From Benincasa hispida (Eukaryota > Streptophyta > Magnoliopsida > Cucurbitales > Cucurbitaceae): a DNA stretch of 64,000 nucleotides. The stretch is from positions 72,854,309 to 72,918,308 of the forward strand of contig NC_052360.1 of the NCBI RefSeq assembly GCF_009727055.1. The letters run 5' to 3'. The notes beneath the pieces were generated by a model that had not been told where the DNA came from, did not search any database, and saw only the letters and a program-made list of their open reading frames with translations. Position numbers and translations under genes: made by a program. Of the stretch, positions 12,291 to 22,760 are shown in pieces. Each line of letters opens with the position of its first letter. Position 1 is the first letter of the stretch.

Positions 12291-12620
12291 AATTGCGATA
12301 AAGTAAACCTAAGCTAAGATGATACAAGATACAGGTTTCATGATACAAGATACCGAGGTTGAGGCTGACTGTGAAGAATCTACAAAGATCGTGTTATGCG
12401 GTGGCAAGTCTTATGTGTGAATTGGAAAGAGAAAAGATAATTAATACAAACAGCGCAAGTTCCTTAATTGCATTAAAGATATAAGTATTGTTCCGCTTTT
12501 CCCTTGGCATACACCTCTCGATGATCGGCCGCGTTCCCACATTTCTGTGGTGAAACAGGGACGAACGTAATGAACGCAAGGTTGCTTCCATCTCTGGAAG
12601 TACTACTCACTTTAGTTAAC
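12291..12620. other. Unassigned sequence between LTR and MULE
   Basis: It repeats GATACAAGATAC near 12320-12355. Two overlapping minus-strand frames of about 65 codons cross it but match nothing I recognise. The MULE transposase similarity stops at about 12620, so this may be the breakpoint of a deletion. Confidence 0.4.
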
Positions 12621-13990
12621 GCATGGTGACATTTCGGTCCCGTCCAACCATTTGCTGGATTGTTCACTGCTGCGATTATACCAGCATGTCAATCATAAAT
12701 TAAACACACCACTTCGTGTGTTACAATTTCTCTCAGGTGTTTCCGGAACCATCCCCATGAGTCTGCAGACTCTTCATCAGCAATGGCAAACACAAGTGGA
12801 AGAATATGGCCGTTCGAGTCAATTGACGTAGAAATCAACAATTTTCCTCTATATTTGGCGTACAAATGTGTACCATCTATCTGAATTATCGGCCGACATT
12901 TATTAAAAGCTTCTATACAAGGACCAAATGCCCAAAATACAGAAGTTAGGATAACATGGCCTTCAGTAAGCTTTTATTTCACTCTCCCCTCTACACGTGT
13001 TCCAGGATTGGTCTGCTTAACCATATACAACCACCTGAGTAACAATTTGTAAGACTCATCCCAATCATCGAACACTTTAGCCAACACTTTTCTTTTGTCC
13101 TCCCATATCCTATGGTAAGGAACATGATATCCAAACTTTGATTTGATGTCGGACTGCAGTTGTGCTACACTGATAGGTGGTTTTTCTCTTACGACATCAC
13201 AAAACTCTAATGCAATCATTGATGAATCCAATTGCACATGACTTAACATGTATGCTGCTCATCGTACTTAGTGATCTCGAATAAGCCATGCGATTTTTTC
13301 TTTAGTGCACGAAGTCTCCACTTGCAACCTTCCTCTCACTTCTTACACCGAATTGTCTAAATCGTCGGTGTAGATTCAACAACCTCATATGGTGCGTGAC
13401 ATTTTACTGCAAAACATTTGACCGTGTGTTGTAGCATTTCCTTGTCTTGACAAATCATCCCTTTATACAATTGAGTATTGTCAACGTCCACAGGGGCTAC
13501 AATTGAGTCAAGTTCTCGAATGCTATCCAGTACATTCATATCCAAATCGTTGAATGTATCTGAAAGCATCACATGTTCACAACCATCAAAATCCAACTCT
13601 TCAAATTCATCATCTGTTTCAGTTCTGAAGTCTGTATACAGGTTGTTAGCCGCCATATCTTCATTACCACATGGCAATGCAACTGACTCCGGATCAGGAT
13701 CAATACATTGAGTTGGATTTTCAAATTGGTTAAATGATGTATCAGGATCCACCCCTATCCTATTTACATTTACATACAAATGCACTAAATTCGACAGTGG
13801 CATTGCCATTGAGAACATCAAGTTCATAGCTTGTGTTTTCGAAATAGAGAATGACATAAACCTTATTGATCCTGATGGTTCTAGATTAGGATGCCTATAT
13901 ATTATTCTATTTGATTTGTTCCCATATCTACACTAAGTAACATCCCAACCATTTCATTAAATTGTTCAAATACAATTCCACTGTTCACAT
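12621..13990 (-). pseudogene. MULE (MuDR-type) transposase, decayed
   Basis: A transposase that would cut and paste the MULE through its terminal repeats. The N-terminal region (13357-13857) is acidic and leads into a MuDR-type domain (MICQDKEMLQHTVKCF, then KCHAPYEVVEST). The next frame (12974-13249) continues with SVAQLQSDIKSKFGYHVPY and a WEDKRKVL block. The core around 12640-12970 shows IQIDGTHLY and DEESADSWGWF in yet another frame. The DRH block has become D-stop-H near 12690. At least three frame breaks are visible. It aligns closely with the copy at 25299. Confidence 0.75.
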
Positions 13991-14506
13991 TTATGTTAAA
14001 ACTCCCACTAAAAAAAGACAAACATCAACTTTTTGTATTATACCTTTTATAAGAAGTATATTAAAACATATTAAACTTTTTTTAAAAAAAATCACAATAA
14101 TTTTACTTTTTATAAGAAGTATATTAAAAAATCACAATAATTTTGTATTAAACTAAAAATATTAAACTTTTTAATTTATAAACATAAACTTTTTAAGTTT
14201 TATGAACATCAACTTTTTAAACATAACAATAAATTAAACTTTTTATAACTATTTTTTAAACATAACAATAAATTAAACTATTTATAAACTATTTATAAAC
14301 ATAACAACAAATTAAACTTTTCAAATTACAATGAGGTAAACTTTTTTAAACTATTTTTTCAAATTTAATACAAAATAAAAAAAAAATTAAATTAAATTAA
14401 TCTTTTTTCAAACTATTTTAAACTATATTTTCAAAGTTAATACTAGAAAATCAAATATCATAAGAATATATTAAAAAAAATCACAGTAACTATCACAATA
14501 ATTTTG

Positions 14507-14940
14507 TAATAAACTATAAATATCAACTTTTTAAACATAACAATAAACTAAACTTTTAACACTATAAACATCAAAGTTAATACTAAAGAAATCAAATATC
14601 GTATGAATAAACTAAACTTTTTAAACTATACTAAATTTGTTAACTATCACAATAATTTTATATTAAACTATAAATATCAACTTTTAAACATAACAATAAA
14701 ACTAAACATTTTAACACTATAAACATCAAAGTTAATACTAAAGAAATCAAATATCGTATGAATAAACTAAACTTTTTAACTATACTAAACTTGTTAACTA
14801 TCACAATAATTTTATATTAAACTATAAATATCAACTTTTTAAACATAAGAATAAACTAAACATTTTAACACTATAAACATCAAAGTTGATACTAAAGAAA
14901 TCAAATATCATAAGAATAAACTAAACTTTTCAAATATCAT
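14507..14940. repeat. Tandem repeat, about 153-base unit, 2.8 copies
   Basis: Units start at about 14507, 14661 and 14813. Each contains TAAACTATAAATATCAACTT, ACACTATAAACATCAAAGTT, TAAAGAAATCAAATAT and CTATCACAATAATTT in the same order. The third is incomplete. It lies upstream of the transposase in its own orientation, within the MULE. Confidence 0.75.
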
Positions 14941-15654
14941 AAGTTCAACTCACAGATTCGACGGTAGTTCTCTTTCTTCCTTCAAAGTGACAATGTTTAC
15001 CCTTTTTTCCTGTTATTTGTTATCTGACAACAAATAACAAAAAAAAAAAAAAAAAAAAAAAAATAGAATCTATAAAAAAATAACAATATAAGAACAAAAA
15101 TAAAATTTATAGTTATTCTTAAAAAATAAAAAATTAGTAGAGTAACAAACCAGTATAGTTTGTGATAAGGGTTGTGTGAGAACAATTTGTGTTAAACGAA
15201 ATACAAGAAGAGAAATGGAAATGGAAAGCAGTGAGTTAAAAAATGGGAGGAGAGGGATATTAAGAAGAAGAGAAATGGAAACGAAAAGCAAATGGGAGGA
15301 GAGGGAGATGATTTCGAAGGGCAGTGAACAATTAGTAGAGGAAGAAGCAGATGATTTCAAGGCAGTGAGCTCGATGATTTTGAAGGTAGGTAGTGAGCTG
15401 ATTTTCGAAGACAATGAGCAAGGGAAGCAAAGAGGCAGTGAGCAAATGAATGGAAAATGGGGTTTACAAGCACATAGGTCAAGTGTTCAACACTCGACCC
15501 ACGGGTTGGCAAAATAAAAGTGGTGGTTGAAGGCAGACATGCATGTTTAAAGCTGTGGTTGAGGGTAGGCATTCATGCTGCAAGAATCTTGGTCAACAGC
15601 AGCAGAAATGGTCAGGCACGGCAGCGTCAGTGGCAGCGGGTGGCAGGGGATGAG

Positions 15655-15911
15655 ATGTGTCATGATGCTTGTCGAGGGTTGAACTTTCGACCTACATAAG
15701 TCGAAAGTTCAACATTCGACAATCCTATGCAAAACCATTCCTTCACTTTTTACTTGCTTATCGAGTTCTCAACCTTTGACCTCCATATTTGTCGAATCCT
15801 CAACCCTCAACTTCTAGCCTCGAATAGAAAAAACAACCACATTTCTCTAATTAGTTTCAAAACCACCCTATTTTCCTAATAAGTTTGCAAAACTACAATA
15901 TTATAATAAAA
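15655..15911. repeat. Right terminal inverted repeat of MULE copy 1
   Basis: Read on the minus strand from 15911 it runs AATATTGTAGTTTTGCAAAC, GTGGTTTTGAAACTAATTAG, then TTCGAC-containing palindromes, in the same order as 22296-22560. It contains GTCGAGGGTTGAACTTTCGACC and its near-mirror around 15670-15720. Confidence 0.6.
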
Positions 15912-16370
15912 GATCACTCCAAAACTACCCGTTAAACACAAACATAAAATAATATATATATATTAAAAGCATTTCTTTTAAATCCCAACAAAAAGCAAAT
16001 GTGTCCAAAACTAGCCGTTAGACATAAATATAAAATAATATAAAATTTATTTTCTTTAAACCAATCCAAAAATCAAAATTTGACCATGTGTCACTTCTCT
16101 ATTACTCCAAATGGCACATTCTAATTGGTCAACTTTAATGAAAAAATTTGCCACATCATCAACTCAGGATTTTTCCTTTAAGTTTGTTTGGGTCATATCT
16201 TTTACGTTTGCATTTCGATTTGAGCGTTTCAAATTGTATCGGAACTATTGTTCCGAGCTCTACGTAATAGACACTTCAAAACACTCAAGTTGTTAATGAA
16301 TAAAAGCAGATTTGTTATCATCAAAATACCAATTAATTAATTATTGAGATTAAGGGCCAAAAAGTCAAAA
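15912..16370 (-). repeat. Tail of the split Sirevirus-like LTR
   Basis: It matches about 6369-6895 of the intact LTR, including CCATGTGTCACTTCTCTATT, GCCACATCATCAACTC, and AACACTCAAGTTGTTAATG followed by TTATCATCAAAAT. Its orientation and order fit the missing end of the 5' LTR begun at 9866. About 800 bases of LTR between the two pieces are gone. Confidence 0.65.
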
Positions 16371-17400
16371 AATAAAAAAATAAACAAAATCAAAATTTAT
16401 CTCTAATTCAAATTAATAAAAGAAAAAAGAATAAAAAAAGGTAAAAATTTATCACTAATTTAAATTAAATAAAAGAAATAATAATTAAAAAACATATCAT
16501 TTTTTCTTTATTTTTAGCATTCACACGTTAAAAAAATTAAAAAAATCAAAATTTATCCTATTTTATCTCTAATTCAAATTAAAACTACAAATCACATTTT
16601 ATCCTTTTTTTTAACATATCACATTAAAAAAATACAAAAAAATCATATTTTATCTTCAGTAATCTCTAATTCTTCTTAAATAAAGGAAATTTATTTTATC
16701 TCTAATATATACTCACCATAAATAAATAAATAAAAAAAGAATAAACAAAGAAGAAGTACATTTTATCTTTAATATCTACTCCACATTAAATAAAAGAAAT
16801 TTATTTTTTTTTAAAAAAAAAAATTACATTTTATCTATAAAAGTTGAAACAATTTTAAAATCATATTAGGTGAATATATATGTCTCTAATATCTAACTCA
16901 CTATCAATACAGAGAAATTATATTTTTTAATCATATCTTATCTTTAATATCTACTTCATGTTAACTAAATAGAATTGTTTTTTTTTTTAAAAAAAAAACA
17001 TTGTATCTCTAATAATGACTATTTCACGTTAGAAAAATGTTCTTGTTTTAAAAAAAAAATCACATTTTATCCTTAGTTCACAATTTTTTTTAAATCACTT
17101 TTTATATCTAATAATCTATAATTCACTTTAAATAAATAGAACACTTAAAAAAAATCTCCTAATATCTATTTCACTTTAAATATATAGAAATATTTTTTTT
17201 TAAAAAAAATCATATTTCATCTCTAATTCAAATTTCAAAAATTCACATTTTATTTCTAATTCACTTTGGAAAAAAAATCTAAAGAAAATCATGTTATCTA
17301 TAAACCTGTAGATTTTTTTATAAAAAAAAATCACATTTTCCTCCTATCTTTGGTATTCACACATTAAAAAAAATCATATTTTATCTGATTCCCGTTTTTC
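16371..17400. repeat. Degenerate AT-rich tandem array
   Basis: Variants of CATTTTATCTCTAAT, TCTACTTCAC(A)TTAAATAAA and an A- or T-homopolymer recur every 50-70 bases through the block, for example near 16555, 16690, 16760, 16880, 16945, 17010, 17150 and 17220. There is no coding capacity. The decay is too strong to give an exact period by eye. Confidence 0.55.
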
Positions 17401-18249
17401 AAATCTAGGTTTCCTTCCATAAATAGAAGAGAGTTAAATCCTTAGTTTCCTTTCCACTAGCTATCTTTATTTCTTATTTGTTTTTTAATAAAAAATTTGG
17501 TTTTAACTTTGTTAACCCAATCTTCCTAATTTTTTTTTATGGATTTCTCTTTGTATTATTCAAGTATTTCTTTTAATATTACGTTCAATATTATTGCCAC
17601 ATTTTTGTGTTGTTTTCTTTCCTTTTTAACATTCTAAGTTTTTTCAGCTCTAGGAACAATTTTTCTACTTAGACATCTCTTTTTTTTTTTTTTTTTCTTT
17701 TTTTAATGATTTTTGCTTTTTGCTATTTTATTTTTTTAGGACTAGAATTAGTTAGATATCACACCTCCATTTTTTATTTGTTTAACATTCGTCTTTTTCA
17801 TTTTTTTAATCATTTAACATGGATTATTTTTTTTTTTTTGGATTGAGATTTAGATTCAATAGTCTTTTTTTTTTTTTTTTAATTAAGTTAGTTACATAGT
17901 AGTTATAAATATATTAGAGATATGTTATTATATTTAATAAAAGTGGATAGTTTTTATTTTAAAATTTTCTTATTATAAATACAAATATTGATAGTTTGTT
18001 TGCTCTCTTACTATCAAAAATTTTAAAAAGAGATAAAAATTCTATTAAAAAACTTTTTAAAAAATAATTTTAAAAACTATATTAATTCAAATTTGTTTTG
18101 AGTAATATGAATTTTTTTGAAGAAATATATAAAGAAAAAAAATTATTACCAAATACAAGACTTTTTTTCAACTTATATATACACATTTCATTTTGCATGT
18201 AGTTTCAACTAGCACTCCTAATTAAACTTATTTTTTATGGGTTATTTCA
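17401..18249. other. T-rich intergenic sequence
   Basis: Long T homopolymers occur near 17684-17705, 17827-17842 and 17865-17881. CCATAAATAGAAGAGAG near 17438 looks like a TATA-type promoter or LTR core, but nothing transcribed could be attached to it. Confidence 0.5.
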
Positions 18250-18832
18250 CTTTTTGGTGAAAGCCCATTTAAGGCGCATTTGGGTCAATTAGGTTGTTCC
18301 TTAAATAACCAACTGTGTATGTTACCAAACAAAGAGTGTGAATGGTAGAGAAGAAAATTAGAAAATACAAAAAAGAAAGTCTTCTCATTTTTCAGCCTTT
18401 TGGAAGTCAATTCTAATCGAATTGAAACTTTGACAGCAAGATTACTAATAGTCTTCAATCTGGATGGTAGAGATTTCTTTTAAAATTTTGTATAGTCAGT
18501 TATAGAGGTAGTTGTTTGTCACTTCAAGTGAAACTTTTCTAACTTATTTTTCTTTATTGTTGTTGTTTGTTGCCAAGATTATAAATCTTTAGACATTTAT
18601 CATGTATGCCTCTAGTTGTGATAAGGGTGAACTTATTGTAACCCATTTATAGTGAAGAATTTGATTCCAGTTCGTAATTTTTTACTCCTCGTATTGAGAA
18701 GGTTTTTTCACATTAAAATTGCTTGTGTCACTTGCTTAATATTTATTATTGTTTCTAGTTGACTAATATCATATTAGATTCACACAAGAGAGGATAATTG
18801 ATTCAAAAGATATAGTGTTTATTCCAAAAAAG

Positions 18833-18845
18833 TAGTATCATAGCC
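18833..18845 (+). other. Degenerate primer-binding site
   Basis: TAGTATCATAGCC differs at two positions from TGGTATCAGAGCC, the plant initiator-methionine tRNA complement used by copia elements. Confidence 0.6.
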
Positions 18846-18880
18846 AAGTTAATTGATTGTGTGATTGCCTTGTGTTAAAT

Positions 18881-19360
18881 ATGGAAATTAATTTAGCTAA
18901 GATGGTTAGGGTGAAATTATCAAGTTTGGAAAAGAAAAATGGGAGGTATTTTATATGTAAATGATTTTTATCTTCCTCTTTTTTCACAAGAGAAGTCTAA
19001 TGTTTAAATTGATAAAAAAAAAAATGAGAAATGTGTAATAGGAAAGCGTGTAGGGTTATGAGACTCTAGGTAGAAGAAATTTTTTAAAAACATATTGGTG
19101 AAGAAATTCATGACAGACTGTGGATCAAGCTTGAGTCGTTATGTGCCCTAAAAATTAGTAATAATAAAATGTTTATGATTAAACAAATGGTGGTGTTGAA
19201 GTATCAAGATGGAACATCCATGTTAGATCACTTAAATACATTTCAAGGTATCATTAATCTAGAATGAATATCAAGTTTCAAGATGAGATACATGGGTTAT
19301 AGCTCCTTGGTACATTGTCGGACTCAATTACAGATCTAGAAATTTTGTTGATGGGGGATT
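18881..19360 (+). pseudogene. Copia gag fragment, decayed
   Basis: It starts MEINLAKMVRVKLSSLEKKN. After several stops and frame changes it shows the diagnostic gag segment VVLKYQDGTSMLDHLNTFQG near 19190-19247, followed by an INLE and an LVHCRTQL block. These match the UBN2-type copia capsid region. It is not functional. Confidence 0.65.
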
Positions 19361-19400
19361 TATAATTCAGTAAAAATAATTTATAAGTGAATAGTTCTAA

Positions 19401-21991
19401 AAATTCATAAGAAATTGACAATATAGCAACAATATCATAACTTAAACAACCCAAAAAACAAAGTCTAAGATGTTTACTTAAGATCCATAAATCATTTAAA
19501 AAATTAATAAAATAAATATAAAATAAAGAAACTAAAACAAAAAATAGGAATGATTTGAAACATGAAAACCAAATGCATATAAATAAAATAACAAACTAAA
19601 AAAGAATAAGAAAAATAAATTAAAAAACTTACTTCACAAACTAGAAGAAGAAGTTGAAAAAGAAGCCAAGAAGAAGTTGAAGAAGAAATCGAAGATTTAT
19701 TGAAGTTGAAGCTTAAAAAAAATACAAAAAACAAAAAAACAAAAAATGAAATTGAATAGTCACCCTAGATGACTTCCTTATTAATTTTTAAATGTACTTG
19801 GTAGGGATTGGTGTGTTATTATTGTTTTTTTCGAAAATCGAAGGCTTGTTAAAGGAAGGAAAATCTAAAAAATAAATGAAAGGAATGGGCTTCAAAATTA
19901 GGTCTAAGGAGAATTGGGAGACAGATTTACTATTAGGCTAGTTAAAGTTATTAATATTATGTTAGTTATATATATACAAAGAACATAAAGTTGAGGGGCT
20001 CGAGCCCCTTTAGGTCTATACTAAATTCACCGTTAGCTAGACCTATAGGAGGCATTTGAAATTTCCTTATCGAACTCAACCCCAAATAGAGTAGTAAGTA
20101 TAGACTTATTAAAAAACAGTGTATTAAACAAGGGGATGGAAAAAAAGTCACAATTATATGTTCTCATTACTTTTTGAGTAATTTGATCATAAGATTACCT
20201 TTCAAAGTCATTAATTATTTAAAAATACTTCTAATTAAATTTAAATCATTTGTATAGATATGAAACCATAAATTAAAATGATTTATAACACTTTTACAAA
20301 ACTAATTATTATTAAATAATTTAGCTCAAAACACTTATTCTAAAAGTCAATTCAAATATGCATTAAGTCATTAGAAATCACTTTTGATGGTACAAGATCA
20401 CTTTTAAAAGTACAAAGTACAAAACCAAATATTAAAATAATTGTATGAAAATCATTTTAACAATTCTATATCTATTAATAAATTAGTTTGGTTAAAATCA
20501 CTCTTTTTAAAAACACTTCCAACAAAGCTGAAGTCTTGTTACACTTCAAAGAACACCCTAACTGGTTTAGGCTTTAGTTTATTTTAGAGAAGAAGTTTGG
20601 ACAGAAAAATCCTATTTTCAATCCTTACACTATTTTGAGAGTGGATGAATCTTTTAGAGCTAGAAACGAGAATCATTAGTTCAAGAACAAGGAAATCGCA
20701 ACTAGAACAAGGATCGATGGGATACATTAGTTTATTTCTTCTTTAAATTTTATATTGTTGTAATTTTGTTATAGAATTTTCCTTGAATTTTGAGTTTAAT
20801 ATGTAGTGAACATGAGTGGCCAAACTCTTTATTTTTCGGGATTGATCTAAATATTAGATTTAATAATGTTTTGATTAATTGAATGTCATAGTTGATTATT
20901 TGTATGACCATTCATGGTTTTAATGTTTAAAGCCTATTATCAATCAGACACAGATTGTTAATTAAATTAATCAAAATTCATGCTTAATAAAGAAAGAATT
21001 TTAGATTAGAACTTAATATATTGCATAATTTAAGGTAGTTTTAACATATAAATGGTTAAGGCTTTTTCAGTGATTATTTAAAGAAGATTTATTAATGTCA
21101 TGCCTTGTAACTAAAAACTAGACAAAGATGCTGGTTTTATAATTTGCAAGAATTGGTCTTGAAAAGGCCACTTAATACATTTATCTTATTGACTTATAGC
21201 TTTTATGCATGACAATTTTGGTTGTTTAATTACATAGGTCTAATAGATGGAGTCAACTTCCTAGGGTATCTCTCTTGTATATATTTCACACACATCTATT
21301 CTTGTTATTTTTTTATTACTTTATATAAAATTGAGTGAAGTCATTATCATGCCCACCTATAACTAAACTTCACTTTTCTAAAACAAATAAGTAAATACCA
21401 AAAAAAAAAAAAAAAAAAAATAGATGCAGGACTACACCTATCTTTTGTGCAACTCAGATAACATTCAATAGTAATGTGCCATGATACAATTTTTTTAAAG
21501 AAAAAAGTTGGTTTTTTCTATTTTATTTTTAGTCTGTAAAAAAAAAAATTGTGATGAAGTAAGCATATTACCTTTAAATAGTTGTTGCATGAAGAAGAAA
21601 AAACCTAAAAAAAAGCTTCCTTACCAATTAACTAATTATGGCAACAAGGAAGAGTGATTTTCTTGACTGTTTGGACAAAGTCAAGTAACTTCAATTCATA
21701 GCAAGGAAACAAAACTTAACTTTGTCCCAACTCCAAAAGACAACTATAAAAGTTCAAACACAATCTTGGATTGTAGTTACAATAATTTCAACCTGTTTTA
21801 TTTTATAGAAACTACCCAAAATTTAATAGTCTCAACAGCTTGAGACTCATCAATCAATTTCACTTGTCAAATCTATGGCCTTTATATTTTTCTATGTTAT
21901 TGTACCATACTCTTCAATTTGATAGAAACAACTCATATAAATCATCAATCAACTCATGGAAGCCCCCCCAAGATTCAAGGGTTATGTCAGA
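19401..21991. other. AT-rich intergenic sequence
   Basis: No gene was recognised. A minus-strand open frame at 19504-19734 is only low-complexity Phe/Ser/Leu sequence. A poly(A) tract lies at 21400-21420. The 20560-20960 part is somewhat less AT-rich and reads like retroelement leader or UTR (ATGAGTGGCCAAACTCTT near 20812), but no ends were found. Confidence 0.5.
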
Positions 21992-22298
21992 AGGAAAAAA
22001 AAAGGAGAGAGATTTAAGGGTTCCTAAGTCAATAATAAATATATAAACAATGGGGAGTCATTTAATAATAAGTAAAATAATGGTGAGATCCTATTCAATA
22101 AAATTTAAGTTAAATTAAGGAAATTGTTTTAAATGGTAAAATTATTGGAGATATTTTTAAATATAATAAAATGTGACTGTTTATTAATGATAGACAGTAA
22201 TAGATATCTTTGAATGTCAGTGACTGATGTTGATAGATGTATATCACTATTTATCATGAATAGACAGTGACGTTTATTATATATATGTGTTTTAATCC
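21992..22298 (+). repeat. 307-base direct repeat, left copy
   Basis: It matches 31167-31473 at roughly 95 percent by eye: GGAGAGAGATT, TCAATAATAAATATATAAAC, AATAATAAGTAAAATAATGG, then a MITE. The two copies bracket the whole MULE block. The right copy continues into unrelated sequence after TTTTAATCC, where the left copy enters the MULE terminal repeat. Confidence 0.75.
22158..22284. mobile_element. MITE-like element
   Basis: The ends ATATAATAAAATGTGACTGT and (reverse-complemented right end) ATATAATAAACGTCACTGTC form an inverted repeat. The interior has GATAGACAGTAATAGATAT. It is related to the element at 3006 and near-identical to the one at 31334. Confidence 0.6.
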
Positions 22299-22560
22299 TG
22301 GAAAAATTAAAATAATATGGTAGTTTTGAAAACTATTTATAAAAATATTGTACTTTTAAAACTATTTAGAAAAATATTTTTGTTTTTTTTTAATAGGTCG
22401 AGTGTTGAAAATTCGACCTACCTTTGTGTTTTAAAACCAACCTTTACCTTTTTTTTTTTCTTTTTAATAATTTAGACATTGAATGTTGAAAATTCGACCC
22501 ACCTAGGTCGAATTTTCAACATTTGACCTTTGTGTATTTTTTTTTTTTTTAAAAAAATCA
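22296..22560. repeat. Left terminal inverted repeat of MULE copy 2
   Basis: It begins TCCTGGAAAAATT and GGTAGTTTTGAAAACTATTT. It then carries GTCGAGTGTTGAAAATTCGACC near 22398-22420 and the palindromic pair ATTCGACCCACC and AGGTCGAAT near 22493-22513. It aligns with 28054-28310 and, inverted, with 15655-15911. Confidence 0.65.
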
Positions 22561-22585
22561 TTTTATAAAAACAATTTCTAAAAGT

Positions 22586-22760
22586 ATTTTATTATTTTAT
22601 TTAAACTCTAAAAAGAATAAATTTAAAAAAATAATATCTCATAAAAATAAAAAAGTGTAAATTAAAATATCTNATTTTATTATTTTATTTAAACTCTAAA
22701 AAGAATAAATTTAAAAAAATAATATCTCATAAAAATAAAAAAGTGTAAATTAAAATATCT
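22586..22760. other. Assembly seam: N flanked by exact 87-base duplication
   Basis: 22586-22672 and 22674-22760 are identical over 87 bases with a single N at 22673 between them. The parallel copy at 28345-28435 has the unit only once. This is what two unmerged overlapping contig ends look like, and is not likely to be biological. Confidence 0.85.

Larger units (their letters stand above)
12621..15911 (-). mobile_element. Truncated Mutator-like element (MULE copy 1)
   Basis: It contains a decayed MuDR-type transposase on the minus strand (12621-13990), an AT-rich tandem-repeat region (14507-14940), a purine-rich stretch and a right terminal inverted repeat (15655-15911) matching the left TIR of the copy at 22296. 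The PMD gene seen in the other copies and the left end are missing. It sits between an LTR piece and the tail of the split Sirevirus-like LTR. Confidence 0.65.
18250..19400 (+). mobile_element. Decayed Ty1/copia 5' end (LTR remnant, PBS, gag)
   Basis: A probable LTR tail with U5-like sequence (about 18600-18825) is followed by a primer-binding-like site at 18833-18845 and a gag remnant at 18881-19360. Neither the LTR start nor any pol sequence was found, so this is a 5' fragment. Confidence 0.55.

Noticed and set aside
15038..15063. Poly(A) run as the tail of a LINE or processed gene
   Set aside because: No reverse-transcribed body or target duplication next to it; many similar homopolymers occur throughout.
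15070..15517. Opposed 113-114 codon frames in MULE copy 1
   Set aside because: Purine-rich, repetitive subterminal sequence (GAAATGG and GGGAGGAGAGGG units), not conserved in the other copies.
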